Assembly (NCBI GenBank): GCA_037953745.1
Contig: JBAKBP010004271.1
Coordinates: 62,001 to 126,000, forward strand
Length of the DNA: 64,000 nt
Direction of reading: 5' to 3'
Source of the DNA: Lithodes maja
Lineage: Eukaryota > Arthropoda > Malacostraca > Decapoda > Lithodidae
Shown here piece after piece: positions 52,263-62,939 of this stretch (its first letter is position 1; every line of letters starts with the position of its first letter). The translations under genes were made by a program, and so were the position numbers. The notes beneath the pieces were generated by a model. That model worked only from the letters and a program-made list of their open reading frames with translations. It had not been told where the DNA came from and ran no database searches.

Positions 52263-53490
52263 CTAGGTGTATGTTGCCTTTATGGACTTGGAGAAGGCCT
52301 ATGACAGAGTGGATAGAGAAGGTTTGTAGAAAGTACTTAGAATATACGGAGTAGATGGCAAGTTGCTGAAAGCAGTGAAGAGCATGTATGAGGGTGCAAA
52401 GGCGGCAGTACGTGTGGAGAGTGAGCAGAGCGAGTTCTTTGACCTGAATGTTGGTTTGAAACAGGGATGTGTGATGTCCCCGTGGTTGTTGTTGTTGTTG
52501 TTGTTCCCCAGGCTGTCTGGCCGAACAGCCCCAAGGTCTCGAGCAAGGCCAAGGCCATAAACGAGCGCCCCCACAAAATCCTCCCTGCTTACCACTAACA
52601 AAGCCCGGGTGACCGAAGACACTCCAAGGCAGGGAGCTGAGGAAGGTCCCCGTGGTTGTTTACTGTATACTGTATATGGATGGAGTCATGAAAGAAATAC
52701 TATCAAGAGCAGTGGATGTTGGTGTATCGCTGAAAAGGGAGGGAAGTGAGTGGAAGCTACCTATGCTGCTGTTTGCGGATGATACAGTTCTGATGAGTGA
52801 TAATGAATGGGAGTTGCAGGGTCTGGTAAATGAGTTTGGAACAGTGTGCGAAAAACGGAATTTGAAGGTAAATGCGGGGAAAAGCAAGGTTATGGTCTTC
52901 GAAAGGGGTAAAGTCACAGAGTGTGAGGTGAAGCTGAACGGTCAGGCTATGAAGATCGTCAACTCTTTTAAGTATCTGGGCAGTGTGTTGAGTAAAGATG
53001 GGACTATGGATGAAGAAGTGCGGGAGAGGGTACAACAGGGGAAGAGGGTTGTAGGAACGCTGAAAGAAGTAACAAGAAATAGGGTGGTCAGTATGGAAGT
53101 GAAGAAGTCCTTGCATGACAGTGTGGTAATCCCGACACTGACTACGGAAGCGAAGCATGGACGTTGGTTGAGAGACTCAGACCAAGAGTGAGAGCAGTGG
53201 AAATGAATTACTTAAGAAGTGCGTGCAGAGTTAAATGGAGGGATAGACAGACTAATGAGGAAGTAAGGAGGAGGTGTAGTGTGGAGGTAGATGTGCTGGA
53301 AAGTGTGAAAAGGAACAACTTGAGATGGTTCGGCCATATGGAACGTATGGAAAGCGAGAGAATGACTAAGAGGGTGTACGAGAGCGAGGTGGAGGGACAG
53401 AGAGGGAGAGGTAGACCGAATGAGAGGTGGAAGGATGGAGTGAAGAAGTACATGAATGAAGGCGGTGCTGGTTGGGGGGAGGGGCGTTGA
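52263..53490 (+). pseudogene. RTE-like reverse transcriptase, degenerate
   Basis: Visible blocks: MDLEKAYDRVDRE (first catalytic Asp), DLNVGLKQGCVMSPWLF (split by the X insertion), LLFADDTVLMSD (catalytic box, about residue 42 of the frame at 52652), SFKYLGSVLSKDGTMDEEV, then after a frameshift at about 53160 VEMNYLRSACRVKWRDR and the C-terminal FGHMERMESERMTKRVYES. An in-frame TAG occurs at about 52327 and stop codons at 53191, so it is inactive. Confidence 0.87.
52491..52645 (-). mobile_element. Retroposon X, copy C (155 bp, 5'-truncated)
   Basis: Flanked by the 15-bp direct repeat GTCCCCGTGGTTGTT (52476-52490 and 52646-52660), which is the RT sequence for MSPWLF in the uninterrupted LINE copy at 54330. 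Tail of AAC repeats on the minus strand. Clear target-primed insertion. Confidence 0.93.
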
Positions 53491-53934
53491 CTGACTGGGG
53501 ACAGAGGTGCATGGGGGCGGTTCGTTCGTGGCCACCCCTTCGGGGATCACGGCGTCAGGCAATAGATAGATAGCACTATTTCTTTATCAATTTTAAGACT
53601 TCTCATGACATTTAGGGGTTGCAAAATTCCTGGTGAGCGACAGCCAGCCTGCAATTCAAGAGGAACTGGCCAGGGCATTTTTCTAAGGAAAAATACACAA
53701 ATATATCTTGAAAGGGGTTTGGGGGTATTATTTTAAGCTTGATGGAGGGCTAGGATAATCATAATATATACTTATTGTCAACAACCTACTGGGCAAAAGC
53801 CCTCATAAGGCTGAAGGATGGAGGGCCAGCCTGGAGCAAACTAAAAGAAACTAAAATAAATACATTTAAAACATATACCTGTACTGTAAATTAAGAATAA
53901 GTATGTAAAAGAAAAATCTCCCCTTTAATTAAAA

Positions 53935-54640
53935 TGGCTGAAATGTGTGGTAATCACCGGGGGATATGTCTTGTAAGCATAGTAGGGAAGATGTACAGTA
54001 GGGTAGTGATCGAGAGTTGGAGATCGGGAACGGAGAAATAGGTAGGTGACGAGCAGGGCAGGTTTAGGAAGGGAACAGGATGAAAAGTGTTGCGGAGAAA
54101 TATCTGGAGAAGGGACAAAAGTTGTATGCTGTCTTTATGCACTTGGAGAAGGCCTATGACAGAGTGGATAGATAAGGTTTGTGGAAAGTACTGAGAATAT
54201 ACAGAGTAGATGGCAAGTTGTTGAAAGCAGTGAAGAGTATGTATGAGGGTGGAAAGGCGTCAGTACATGTGGAGAATGAGCAGAACGAGTTCTTTGATCT
54301 GAATGTTGGGTCGAAACAGGGGTGTGTGATGTCCCCGTGGTTGTTTACTGTATATATGGATACTGGAGTCATGAAAGAAATACAAGAAAGAGCAGTGGAT
54401 GTTGGTGTACCACTGATAAGGGAAGGAAACGAGTGTAAGTTGCCTGTACTGCTGTTTGCTGATGATACAGTTCTGATGAGCGAGAGTGAATGGGAGTTGC
54501 GGGTCTGGTAAATATATGTTTGGAACAGTGTTTGAAAAATGGAATCTGAAGGTAAATGCAGGGAAGAGTAAGGTTATGGTCTTTGAAAGGGGTGCAGTCT
54601 CAGAGTGTGAGGTGAGGTTGAATGGTCAGGCTATGGATAA
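53935..54640 (+). pseudogene. RTE-like LINE (fourth family), copy 2, RT fragment
   Basis: CGNHRGICLVSIVGKMYSR, then a degenerate finger region, HLEKAYDRVD, GSKQGCVMSPWLF, LLFADDTVLMSE and GKSKVMVFERG. Stops at 54174 and 54511 and a frameshift. Cut at about 54640 by a SINE. It gives the empty site for X copy C. Confidence 0.87.
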
Positions 54641-54644
54641 TGTC

Positions 54645-54725
54645 AGCTTTTTCGAACCTGGGTTACCACATACAGATCTTATACACTCTAACCATTACAC
54701 CATCAAGACAGTTAACGGTTAAGTA
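54645..54725 (-). mobile_element. SINE family B, fragment
   Basis: Minus strand: GATGGTGTAATGGTTAGAGTG and AACCCAGGTTCGAA. Inserted at the end of the RTE-like LINE fragment. Confidence 0.75.
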
Positions 54726-54889
54726 CATGACTACGATTTTATATCCATTTATCGAATACTGGATATCAATCTAATCATGTACTCAAACCCAACTGCACAC
54801 TGAATAGCCTAATGCGTAGGTCAACTATGGTCGTATTCTTATAGTACGTCCGAGCATAGTACAGTGGTAGAGCAGAAGCCTGTCATAAT

Positions 54890-55035
54890 CTAATACTGTA
54901 TATTAATTTCACTCCCAACACCAAAAACCTTCCAATGAAATTAATGAAAGCATGTGATCCACCGGGATTCGAACCTGGGTTACCGCACACAGCTCTTAAA
55001 CACACTAACCATTACACCATCAAGCCAGTTATATC
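54890..55035 (-). mobile_element. SINE family B, copy 3
   Basis: Minus strand: CTTGATGGTGTAATGGTTAG, CCAGGTTCGAATCCCGG (box B), then CATGCTTTCATTAATTTC tail. Confidence 0.8.
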
Positions 55036-55283
55036 TACAGCACATGACTACGATTAATATCCATTTATCGAATATGGACATTAATCTAATTGTGTATTAC
55101 ACCCAACTGCACAATGAATAGCCTAATGATTAAGTGAGAGGAAAGAATGCCTGCTGACCCGGGTTCCAAACCGAGTCAGGCCAAGAGGTTTTCGGAAGGA
55201 TAATTCCCTTAATTATAAGGAGTAATTATTTAACACTCTCACACCATTTCTGTTACTGACGGGGGTTGTTTCTTTGTCTGCAG

Positions 55284-55340
55284 GTCCAGATGATGGTCCT
55301 AATTCCTTTACTAACCCAGTAATGTTTGACACCTCGCAGG
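55284..55340 (+). CDS. Cadherin cytoplasmic micro-exon (57 bp)
   Basis: Acceptor TTTCTTTGTCTGCAG, donor GTGAGT at 55341. With the G left over from 41478 it reads GPDDGPNSFTNPVMFDTSQ and leaves one base, so phase 1 to phase 1, matching the previous exon. 57 bp is a multiple of three, so it can be skipped without frame change. No motif is recognised within it; assignment rests on phase continuity and good splice sites. Confidence 0.65.
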
Positions 55341-55851
55341 GTGAGTCTCTGTACACTGTAAACATCTTACACTTAAATGTAACACCACTGCTGCACATAA
55401 ACATTGTTCGTCGGTTTATCTATTCACATTACAGTATGCTAACGCTTGAACACGTTAATTATGTGCATAACTTTTTTTTTTTTTCGGTGCAAGTTGTGTG
55501 TTCTATTCTAGAAAAAAATGCTCAGCCTTCGACTACTACTTTTGTTAATATAATTATATATGCTTTCATTATTATCGAACTTGAGTAGGCTATCTGTTTT
55601 TATGTTATATAATCAAAATTTAATTTACCGAACAAATTATTGTATTGCGTGGATTAACATCTCAAATTTCTGACGCCTTTGGTTTGTTTGACTCTGGTTA
55701 TCATAACACCAGTTTAGGAAGGACCTGTGGTAGTCAAGAGGGGTAACTAATATTATTTTACCCCATTGAATCCTAGAGATCCATCTTAAGTTGAGTAAAA
55801 TCGCCAGCGTAAGTTAAATGACGTCATATTTATTTTGTTATATCTGTTGTA

Positions 55852-56069
55852 CAGTTGGCCACATAAATTCTGTTCCTCGTCGCGATCTTAGGTCTAAACA
55901 AAATCTTAAAATAAGCACGAATGAATTGCGATTGTGGTTCCTTTAAATTATTAGTTGGATAATCAGACGAGTTAACCACTGTAAAGAAACTACGCTTGCA
56001 ATAAAATCTTGCCCATTTTATTTCCACGTATAATATCACGGAGAGGAACAGAACTTATGTGGCCACCTG
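55852..56069. mobile_element. 218-bp Tc1/mariner-type MITE
   Basis: TIRs CAGTTGGCCACATAAATTC (left) and its inverse with two mismatches (right), about 27 bp, flanked by TA (55850-55851, 56070-56071). Non-coding. Confidence 0.87.
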
Positions 56070-56400
56070 TACATTAGTGATAAGTTGGTTATGTGGTTGA
56101 AAATATTGCACTGCATTTCAAACAATTTACCAGTCTTGTCCAGGATAAATATATATTATTTTAATCAAACTGTACATATAATTATAGTTTTCTTATGTTA
56201 TCGACGATTTGCACACAGTTATTACAGTCGTTTGAGTGGCTATTGTAAAGTCCATTTTGCCATATATCCTATCATGATTATTTCCCTCTGAAAATACTTG
56301 TGTGATTTAACTTTGTTTAATTTGTCTTAATAGGTTCACGTGTGATAACGTTATTTCGCTTTTTGTCGTCCGTTTTGCATCTTCGCTTCATCTGACCAAA

Positions 56401-56609
56401 TTCCTTGAGAACAACAACTACTATATGAGGGCATTGCTGGTTTCCTTGAGAACAACAACTACTATATGAGGGCATTGCTGGTTTCCTTGAGAACAACAAC
56501 TACTATATGAGGGCATTGCTGGTTTCCTTGAGAACAACAACTACTATATGAGGGCATTGCTGGTTTCCTTGAGAACAACAACTACTATATGAGGGCATTG
56601 CTGGTTTCC
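56401..56609 (+). repeat. 41-bp tandem repeat, 5 units
   Basis: Perfect units TTCCTTGAGAACAACAAC...GGGCATTGCTGGT starting at 56401, 56442, 56483, 56524 and 56565. Confidence 0.95.
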
Positions 56610-57222
56610 TAATTGCTGATGTGTCTATTGTGCTAACAGGTTTTGTATAATAATTCCTGATTTCGCTATTTGCTGTATCGCACGTTCTGCAAATGTAAAC
56701 ATTAATACGGGGAAAACATATAAACAGGTGAAATTGTAATTGTCGTTGTATATATTAATTTGTATAGAAAGTTTATATTGATTATTCCTGATTTAGCTTC
56801 TTGTCTTGTGCACCCTGTGAAGTTGCAACAACAACAAATATAATCTTGCATTTTACTCCATCTCAGTTTACCAGAATTATTTCAAATCATACTTTTACTT
56901 TTTCTCAAGTGTATATCCTTACCATAATTCATGTTTGCATCTCATAAAGACATATCGCCTAATCTCAGCTGTCGCATTATTATCTGGTTCATCCATAGCC
57001 CAGATTCTTCATAATGCATATCCTCACCTATTCATGTCATACCTTTGCCTCTAAGTCATATACTTTACCCTATTAAACTATAAATATTCCCATAATAAAC
57101 CAGATATATAATTTTCATTAGGCCATATATCAATCTCTGTATTAGTTATATCTTAATCCTTCAAGTCACATTTTAGACCCTTTCCAGTATCATAATCTTG
57201 CTTTTTGTTTTATACACATCAT

Positions 57223-57223
<1 letters not shown>

Positions 57224-57300
<77 letters not shown>
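57224..57300 (+). repeat. (CT)n microsatellite
   Basis: Pure CT run of about 77 bp. 56610-57223 before it is AT-rich DNA without features. Confidence 0.95.
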
Positions 57301-57303
<3 letters not shown>

Positions 57304-57458
57304 CACGTAAGGCTTAGCTCCTCAAAACACGATTTTTTTTATTTTATCTCCGGCTATTTTCCAGATCACAAAAGACCTTCGAAATTTCAATCTGTGCGCT
57401 TGTCGAAAATTCAGGAAATATTGTTGACTTTTGGGGGCGGGAGCGAATTTGTGTGTAT

Positions 57459-57463
<5 letters not shown>

Positions 57464-57520
<57 letters not shown>

Positions 57521-57542
57521 TATATATATATATATATGTGTG
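57464..57542 (+). repeat. (TA)n/(GA)n compound microsatellite
   Basis: TA repeat, short GA repeat, TA repeat, then TG. Confidence 0.95.
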
Positions 57543-57671
57543 TGTATGTGTTTTCAAAAATTATTTTTATTATTATTTGTTCTTTCATTATTTATAGGTT
57601 TTTAGTTTGTTTAATATATTTGTTTGTTTATTAAGCCTTGCAAGCTTCGATTAAGCATTTCCTTTCTGTTT

Positions 57672-57811
57672 TCTGGCTATTATTAGATGATTTTATACAG
57701 ATTAGGAAGGGTTTATGGAAGTCAGAGGGTTAATTGAGATAGTCCTTACCCTGTTCACTCCCACAGATCCTTCCTAAGCTGTATACAAGCGTCTAATGAT
57801 AGCCAGAATAA
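57672..57811. mobile_element. 140-bp palindromic MITE
   Basis: TCTGGCTATTATTAGA ... GATTAGGAAGG is inverted at 57773-57811 with six to seven mismatches over 39 bp. A related, more diverged sequence is at about 55690-55810. Confidence 0.75.
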
Positions 57812-58195
57812 ACTGTCAACATGCGTCATAATCTTCAAAGGGTTAACCCTCCCAGTAAACGAGGACGTATTTACTAAGCTGACTTTGGCTGTTAGTAGAC
57901 GATTTTATTAAGGGGAAATGGTTGTTTTTTTGGGACTCCCCTGTCCCTCAAGTTTTGTCCCATTAGTTATGAGATTTTAAGACATTCATTCCATTAGTTT
58001 GACGAATATATGACCTTTCAACCCATTTTTTTCTACCCAAAAATGTACAAATATATATATTCTAACTATAGCTTGCATAAGATAAAAAAGACCGCCGGTA
58101 CAGAAGGGGTTAATGGGTATATATTTTATTGCTTACGTATTGCTTGTTTCTTTGCTGAGTTGCTCGTTCATTTACTTGTAAATGCTTTGGTCTTG

Positions 58196-59516
58196 TGTGT
58201 TTAGTCATTCCCATCATATGTTTGTTTAGTCATTCCCATCATATGTTTGTTTAGTCATTCCCATCATATGTTTGTTTAGTCATTCACATCATATGTTTGT
58301 TTAGTCATTCCCATCATATGTTTGTTTAGTCATTCCCATCATATGTTTGTTTAGTCATTCCCATCATATGTTTGTTTAGTCATTCCCATCATATGTGTGT
58401 TTAGTCATTCCCATCATATGTTTGTTTAGTCATTCCCATCATATGTTTGTTTAGTCATTCCCATCATATGTTTGTTTAGTCATTCCCATCATATGTTTGT
58501 TTAGTCATTCCCATCATATGTGTTTAGTCATTCCCATCATATGTTTGTTTAGTCATTCCCATCATATGTGTGTTTAGTCATTCCCATCATATGTTTGTTT
58601 AGTCATTCCCATCATATGTGTGTTTAGTCATTCCCATCATATGTTTGTTTAGTCATTCCCATCATAATATTATGTTTGTTTAGTCATTCCCATCATATGT
58701 TTGTTTAGTCATTCCCATCATATGTTTGTTTAGTCATTCCCATCATATGTTTGTTTAGTCATTCCCATCATATGTTTGTTTAGTCATTCCCATCATATGT
58801 TTGTTTAGTCATTCCCATCATATGTTTGTTTAGTCATTCCCATCATATGTTTGTTTAGTCATTCCCATCATATGTTTGTTTAGTCATTCCCATCATATGT
58901 TTGTTTAGTCATTCCCATCATATGTGTGTTTAGTCATTCCCATCATATGTTTGTTTAGTCATTCCCATCATATGTTTGTTTAGTCATTCCCATCATATGT
59001 TTGTTTAGTCATTCCCATCATATGTTTGTTTAGTCATTCCCATCATATGTTTGTTTAGTCATTCCCATCATATGTTTGTTTAGTCATTCCCATCATATGT
59101 GTGTTTAGTCATTCCCATCATATGTTTGTTTAGTCATTCCCATCATATGTTTGTTTAGTCATTCCCATCATATGTTTGTTTAGTCATTCCCATCATATGT
59201 TTGTTTAGTCATTCCCATCATATGTGTGTTTAGTCATTCCCATCATATGTTTGTTTAGTCATTCCCATCATATGTGTGTTTAGTCATTCCCATCATATGT
59301 TTGTTTAGTCATTCCCATCATATGTGTGTTTAGTCATTCCCATCATATGTTTGTTTAGTCATTCCCATCATAATATTATGTTTGTTTAGTCATTCCCATC
59401 ATATGTTTGTTTAGTCATTCCCATCATATGTTTGTTTAGTCATTCCCATCATATGTTTGTTTAGTCATTCCCATCATATGTTTGTTTAGTCATTCCCATC
59501 ATATGTTTGTTTAGTC
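58196..59516 (+). repeat. 25-bp satellite array, left part
   Basis: Unit TTTGTTTAGTCATTCCCATC plus ATATG, about 52 copies. Variants with TGTGTTTAG and an inserted AATATT occur at intervals (58664, 59370). Confidence 0.97.
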
Positions 59517-61212
59517 CACCTTGGATGATTCCGGTGCTATTCCTCCCTCTCCGCCCTCCTCTCTCTTACTTATGCCTAATATCCTAATCTCTTCTAAAGA
59601 TGTACTTTCTACCCTCTCTGGGCTTAACACTAATAAGGCGTACGGTCCGGACGGTGTTCCTCCTGTTGTTCTCAAAAACTGTGCTTCCGTGCTGACTCCC
59701 TGCCTAGGCAAACTCTTTCGTCTCTGTCTATCCTCTAACGTCTTCCCTTCATGCTGGAAGTTTGCTCACATTCAACCTGTCCCAAAGAAGGGTGACCGCT
59801 CTCAACCCTCCAACTATCGTCCAATTGCTCTTATCTCTTGTCTTTCTAAAGTTTTTGAAACTATTCTTGCTTCCAAATTTCTTAAGCATTTCTCTTCTCA
59901 TAATCTGCTCTCAGATCGCCAGTATGGCTTCCTTAAGGGTCGCTCTACTGGTGATCTTCTTTCATATCTTACTAACTCTTGGTCATCCTCCTTTCGGGAC
60001 TTCGGTGAGACTTTTTCTATTGCACTAGACATATCGAAAGCCTTCGATAGAGTCTGGCATAAATCTTTAATTTCTAAACTACCCTCCTTCGGTTTCTATC
60101 CCTCCATCTGTGCCTTTGTCTCTAATTTCCTTTCCGGCCGTTCCATAGCTGCGGTTGTGGACGGCCATTGTTCACTTCCTCACCCTATAAACTCCGGTGT
60201 TCCTCAGGGCTCTGTCCTATCTCCTATTCTCTTTCTAATTTTTATAAATGATCTCCTTAACTGTACCTTAATTCCCATCCATTCATACGCAGACGACTCA
60301 ACCTTACACTACTCCATTAGTTTTTCAGAACGCCCCAGCCAGCAATCTCTTAACAACAAACGTAATGAAGCCATAGAACTCTTAAATTCTGATCTAAATA
60401 CAATTTCCAATTGGGGCAGAGAAAACCTTGTTAACTTTAATGCTTCCAAAACCCAATTTCTCCATCTATCTACCCGTCAGGATCTCCCAGCGGACTATCC
60501 CTTATTCTTCAACAATACAAAAATCAACCCTTCATCTTCTCTCAATATTCTTGGTGTCTCTTTTTCTTCTGCTCTCATTTGGAAGGACCATATTACCAGT
60601 CTTGCTAAGGCAGCCTCCCAGAAGCTGGGTGTGCTCAACCGCTTTAGGGGGTTCTTTTCCCCTGCACAGCTTCTTGCTCTGTACAGGGGCATAGTGCGCC
60701 CTTGTATTGAGTATTGTTCACATGTGTGGGGAGGTTCCTCTCACACCGCTCTCCTAGACAAAGTTGAAAGGAAGGCCTTTCGTATCATTAACTCCCGTCC
60801 ACTCACCAACTCTCTGCAATCTCTCTCTCTCCGCCGCAATGTTGCATCTCTCTCGCTATTCTATCGCTACTATAATAATCAGTGTTCCTCAGAGCTATCC
60901 CAGTGCATACCACCTCCTTTACGTAGGGCACGTGGTACCCGTCTTGCAACTCAATCCCACCCCTACTCTGTGCAACTCTCCAACCCAAGAGTGAAACGTT
61001 ACTCTCAAACTTTCTTCTACTCAACAGCTGAGCTCTGGAACTCTCTCCCAGAATCAGTCTTTCCCTCTTCCTATGACTTAAATTGCTTCAAACTCCGTGT
61101 GTCCAGGCATTTTGGCTCGAACGTCCCTTGATTTTGGCCCTGTCACTCTTTCAACTATGGGGGAGGCACTCGCTATAGGCAGTTATGCCTTTTGCCTCCC
61201 TCAATCACATAG

Positions 61213-61249
<37 letters not shown>
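59517..61249 (+). mobile_element. APE-type LINE (third family), copy 2, inserted in satellite
   Basis: 5'-truncated at the equivalent of about 48562, ends with an A-run of about 37 bases (61212-61248). Satellite units lie on both sides. The bases AGTC at the junctions fit a very short target duplication but cannot be separated from the repeat. Confidence 0.95.
59521..61131 (+). CDS. LINE reverse transcriptase (536 aa, 5'-truncated, otherwise intact)
   Basis: The frame is identical to 48563-50800 of copy 1 except for a few substitutions and without the 621-bp insert: AYGPDGVPP, NYRPIALISCLSKVFE, SDRQYGFLKGRSTGDLL, ALDISKAFDRVWH, GVPQGSVLSPILF, YADDST, then the C-terminal domain ending RHFGSNVP. 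The first codons may include satellite-derived sequence; the ATG at 59521 corresponds to a Leu codon of the parent. The endonuclease is absent, so this copy cannot move by itself. Near identity of the two copies indicates recent activity. Confidence 0.92.
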   Translation: MDDSGAIPPSPPSSLLLMPNILISSKDVLSTLSGLNTNKAYGPDGVPPVVLKNCASVLTPCLGKLFRLCLSSNVFPSCWKFAHIQPVPKKGDRSQPSNYRPIALISCLSKVFETILASKFLKHFSSHNLLSDRQYGFLKGRSTGDLLSYLTNSWSSSFRDFGETFSIALDISKAFDRVWHKSLISKLPSFGFYPSICAFVSNFLSGRSIAAVVDGHCSLPHPINSGVPQGSVLSPILFLIFINDLLNCTLIPIHSYADDSTLHYSISFSERPSQQSLNNKRNEAIELLNSDLNTISNWGRENLVNFNASKTQFLHLSTRQDLPADYPLFFNNTKINPSSSLNILGVSFSSALIWKDHITSLAKAASQKLGVLNRFRGFFSPAQLLALYRGIVRPCIEYCSHVWGGSSHTALLDKVERKAFRIINSRPLTNSLQSLSLRRNVASLSLFYRYYNNQCSSELSQCIPPPLRRARGTRLATQSHPYSVQLSNPRVKRYSQTFFYSTAELWNSLPESVFPSSYDLNCFKLRVSRHFGSNVP

Positions 61250-61252
<3 letters not shown>

Positions 61253-62936
61253 ATTCCCATCATATGTTTGTTTAGTCATTCCCATCATATGTTTGTTTAG
61301 TCATTCCCATCATATGTTTGTTTAGTCATTCCCATCATATGTGTGTTTAGTCATTCCCATCATATGTTTGTTTAGTCATTCCCATCATATGTTTGTTTAG
61401 TCATTCCCATCATATGTTTGTTTAGTCATTCCCATCATGTGTGTTTAGTCATTCCCATCATATGTTTGTTTAGTCATTCCCATCATATGTGTGTTTAGTC
61501 ATTCCCATCATATGTTTGTTTAGTCATTCCCATCATAATATTATGTTTGTTTAGTCATTCCCATCATATGTTTGTTTAGTCATTCCCATCATATGTTTGT
61601 TTAGTCATTCCCATCATATGTTTGTTTAGTCATTCCCATCATATGTTTGTTTAGTCATTCCCATCATATGTGTGTTTAGTCATTCCCATCATATGTTTGT
61701 TTAGTCATTCCCATCATATGTTTGTTTAGTCATTCCCATCATATGTTTGTTTAGTCATTCCCATCATATGTGTGTTTAGTCATTCCCATCATATGTGTGT
61801 TTAGTCATTCCCATCATATGTGTGTTTAGTCATTCCCATCATATGTTTGTTTAGTCATTCCCATCATATGTTTGTTTAGTCATTCCCATCATATGTTTGT
61901 TTAGTCATTCCCATCATATGTGTGTTTAGTCATTCCCATCATATGTTTGTTTAGTCATTCCCATCATATGTTTGTTTAGTCATTCCCATCATGTGTGTTT
62001 AGTCATTCCCATCATATGTTTGTTTAGTCATTCCCATCATATGTGTGTTTAGTCATTCCCATCATATGTTTGTTTAGTCATTCCCATCATAATATTATGT
62101 TTGTTTAGTCATTCCCATCATATGTTTGTTTAGTCATTCCCATCATATGTTTGTTTAGTCATTCCCATCATATGTTTGTTTAGTCATTCCCATCATATGT
62201 TTGTTTAGTCATTCCCATCATATGTGTGTTTAGTCATTCCCATCATATGTTTGTTTAGTCATTCCCATCATATGTTTGTTTAGTCATTCCCATCATATGT
62301 TTGTTTAGTCATTCCCATCATATGTGTGTTTAGTCATTCCCATCATATGTGTGTTTAGTCATTCCCATCATATGTGTGTTTAGTCATTCCCATCATATGT
62401 TTGTTTAGTCATTCCCATCATATGTTTGTTTAGTCATTCCCATCATATGTTTGTTTAGTCATTCCCATCATATGTGTGTTTAGTCATTCCCATCATATGT
62501 TTGTTTAGTCATTCCCATCATATGTGTGTTTAGTCATTCCCATCATATGTTTGTTTAGTCATTCCCATCATATGTTTGTTTAGTCATTCCCATCATATGT
62601 TTGTTTAGTCATTCCCATCATATGTTTGTTTAGTCATTCCCATCATATGTTTGTTTAGTCATTCCCATCATATGTTTGTTTAGTCATTCCCATCATATGT
62701 TTGTTTAGTCATTCCCATCATATGTTTGTTTAGTCATTCCCATCATATGTTTGTTTAGTCATTCCCATCATATGTTTGTTTAGTCATTCCCATCATATGT
62801 TTGTTTAGTCATTCCCATCATATGTTTGTTTAGTCATTCCCATCATAATTATGTTTGTTTAGTCATTCCCATCATATGTGTGTTTAGTCATTCCCATCAT
62901 ATGTGTGTTTAGTCATTCCCATCATATGTGTGTTTT
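61250..62936 (+). repeat. 25-bp satellite array, right part, with higher-order pattern
   Basis: About 67 units. Variant order (CATCATGTGTG, then AATATTATG) recurs at 61438/61534 and 61990/62088, i.e. every ~554 bp or 22 units. Confidence 0.96.
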
Positions 62937-62939
62937 TGT

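Larger units (their letters stand above)
52190..53565 (+). mobile_element. RTE-like LINE (fourth family), copy 1
   Basis: Starts in the RT (GCAGGGAGGTTTTAGGAAGG, QxGFRKGRGC-like), runs to the C-terminus and ends with a 3' UTR and GATA repeats (53557-53570). Contains retroposon X copy C at 52491-52645. Confidence 0.87.

Noticed and set aside
58196..62936. CRISPR-like regular repeats
   Set aside because: Units are contiguous with no unique spacers in a eukaryotic context: a tandem satellite.
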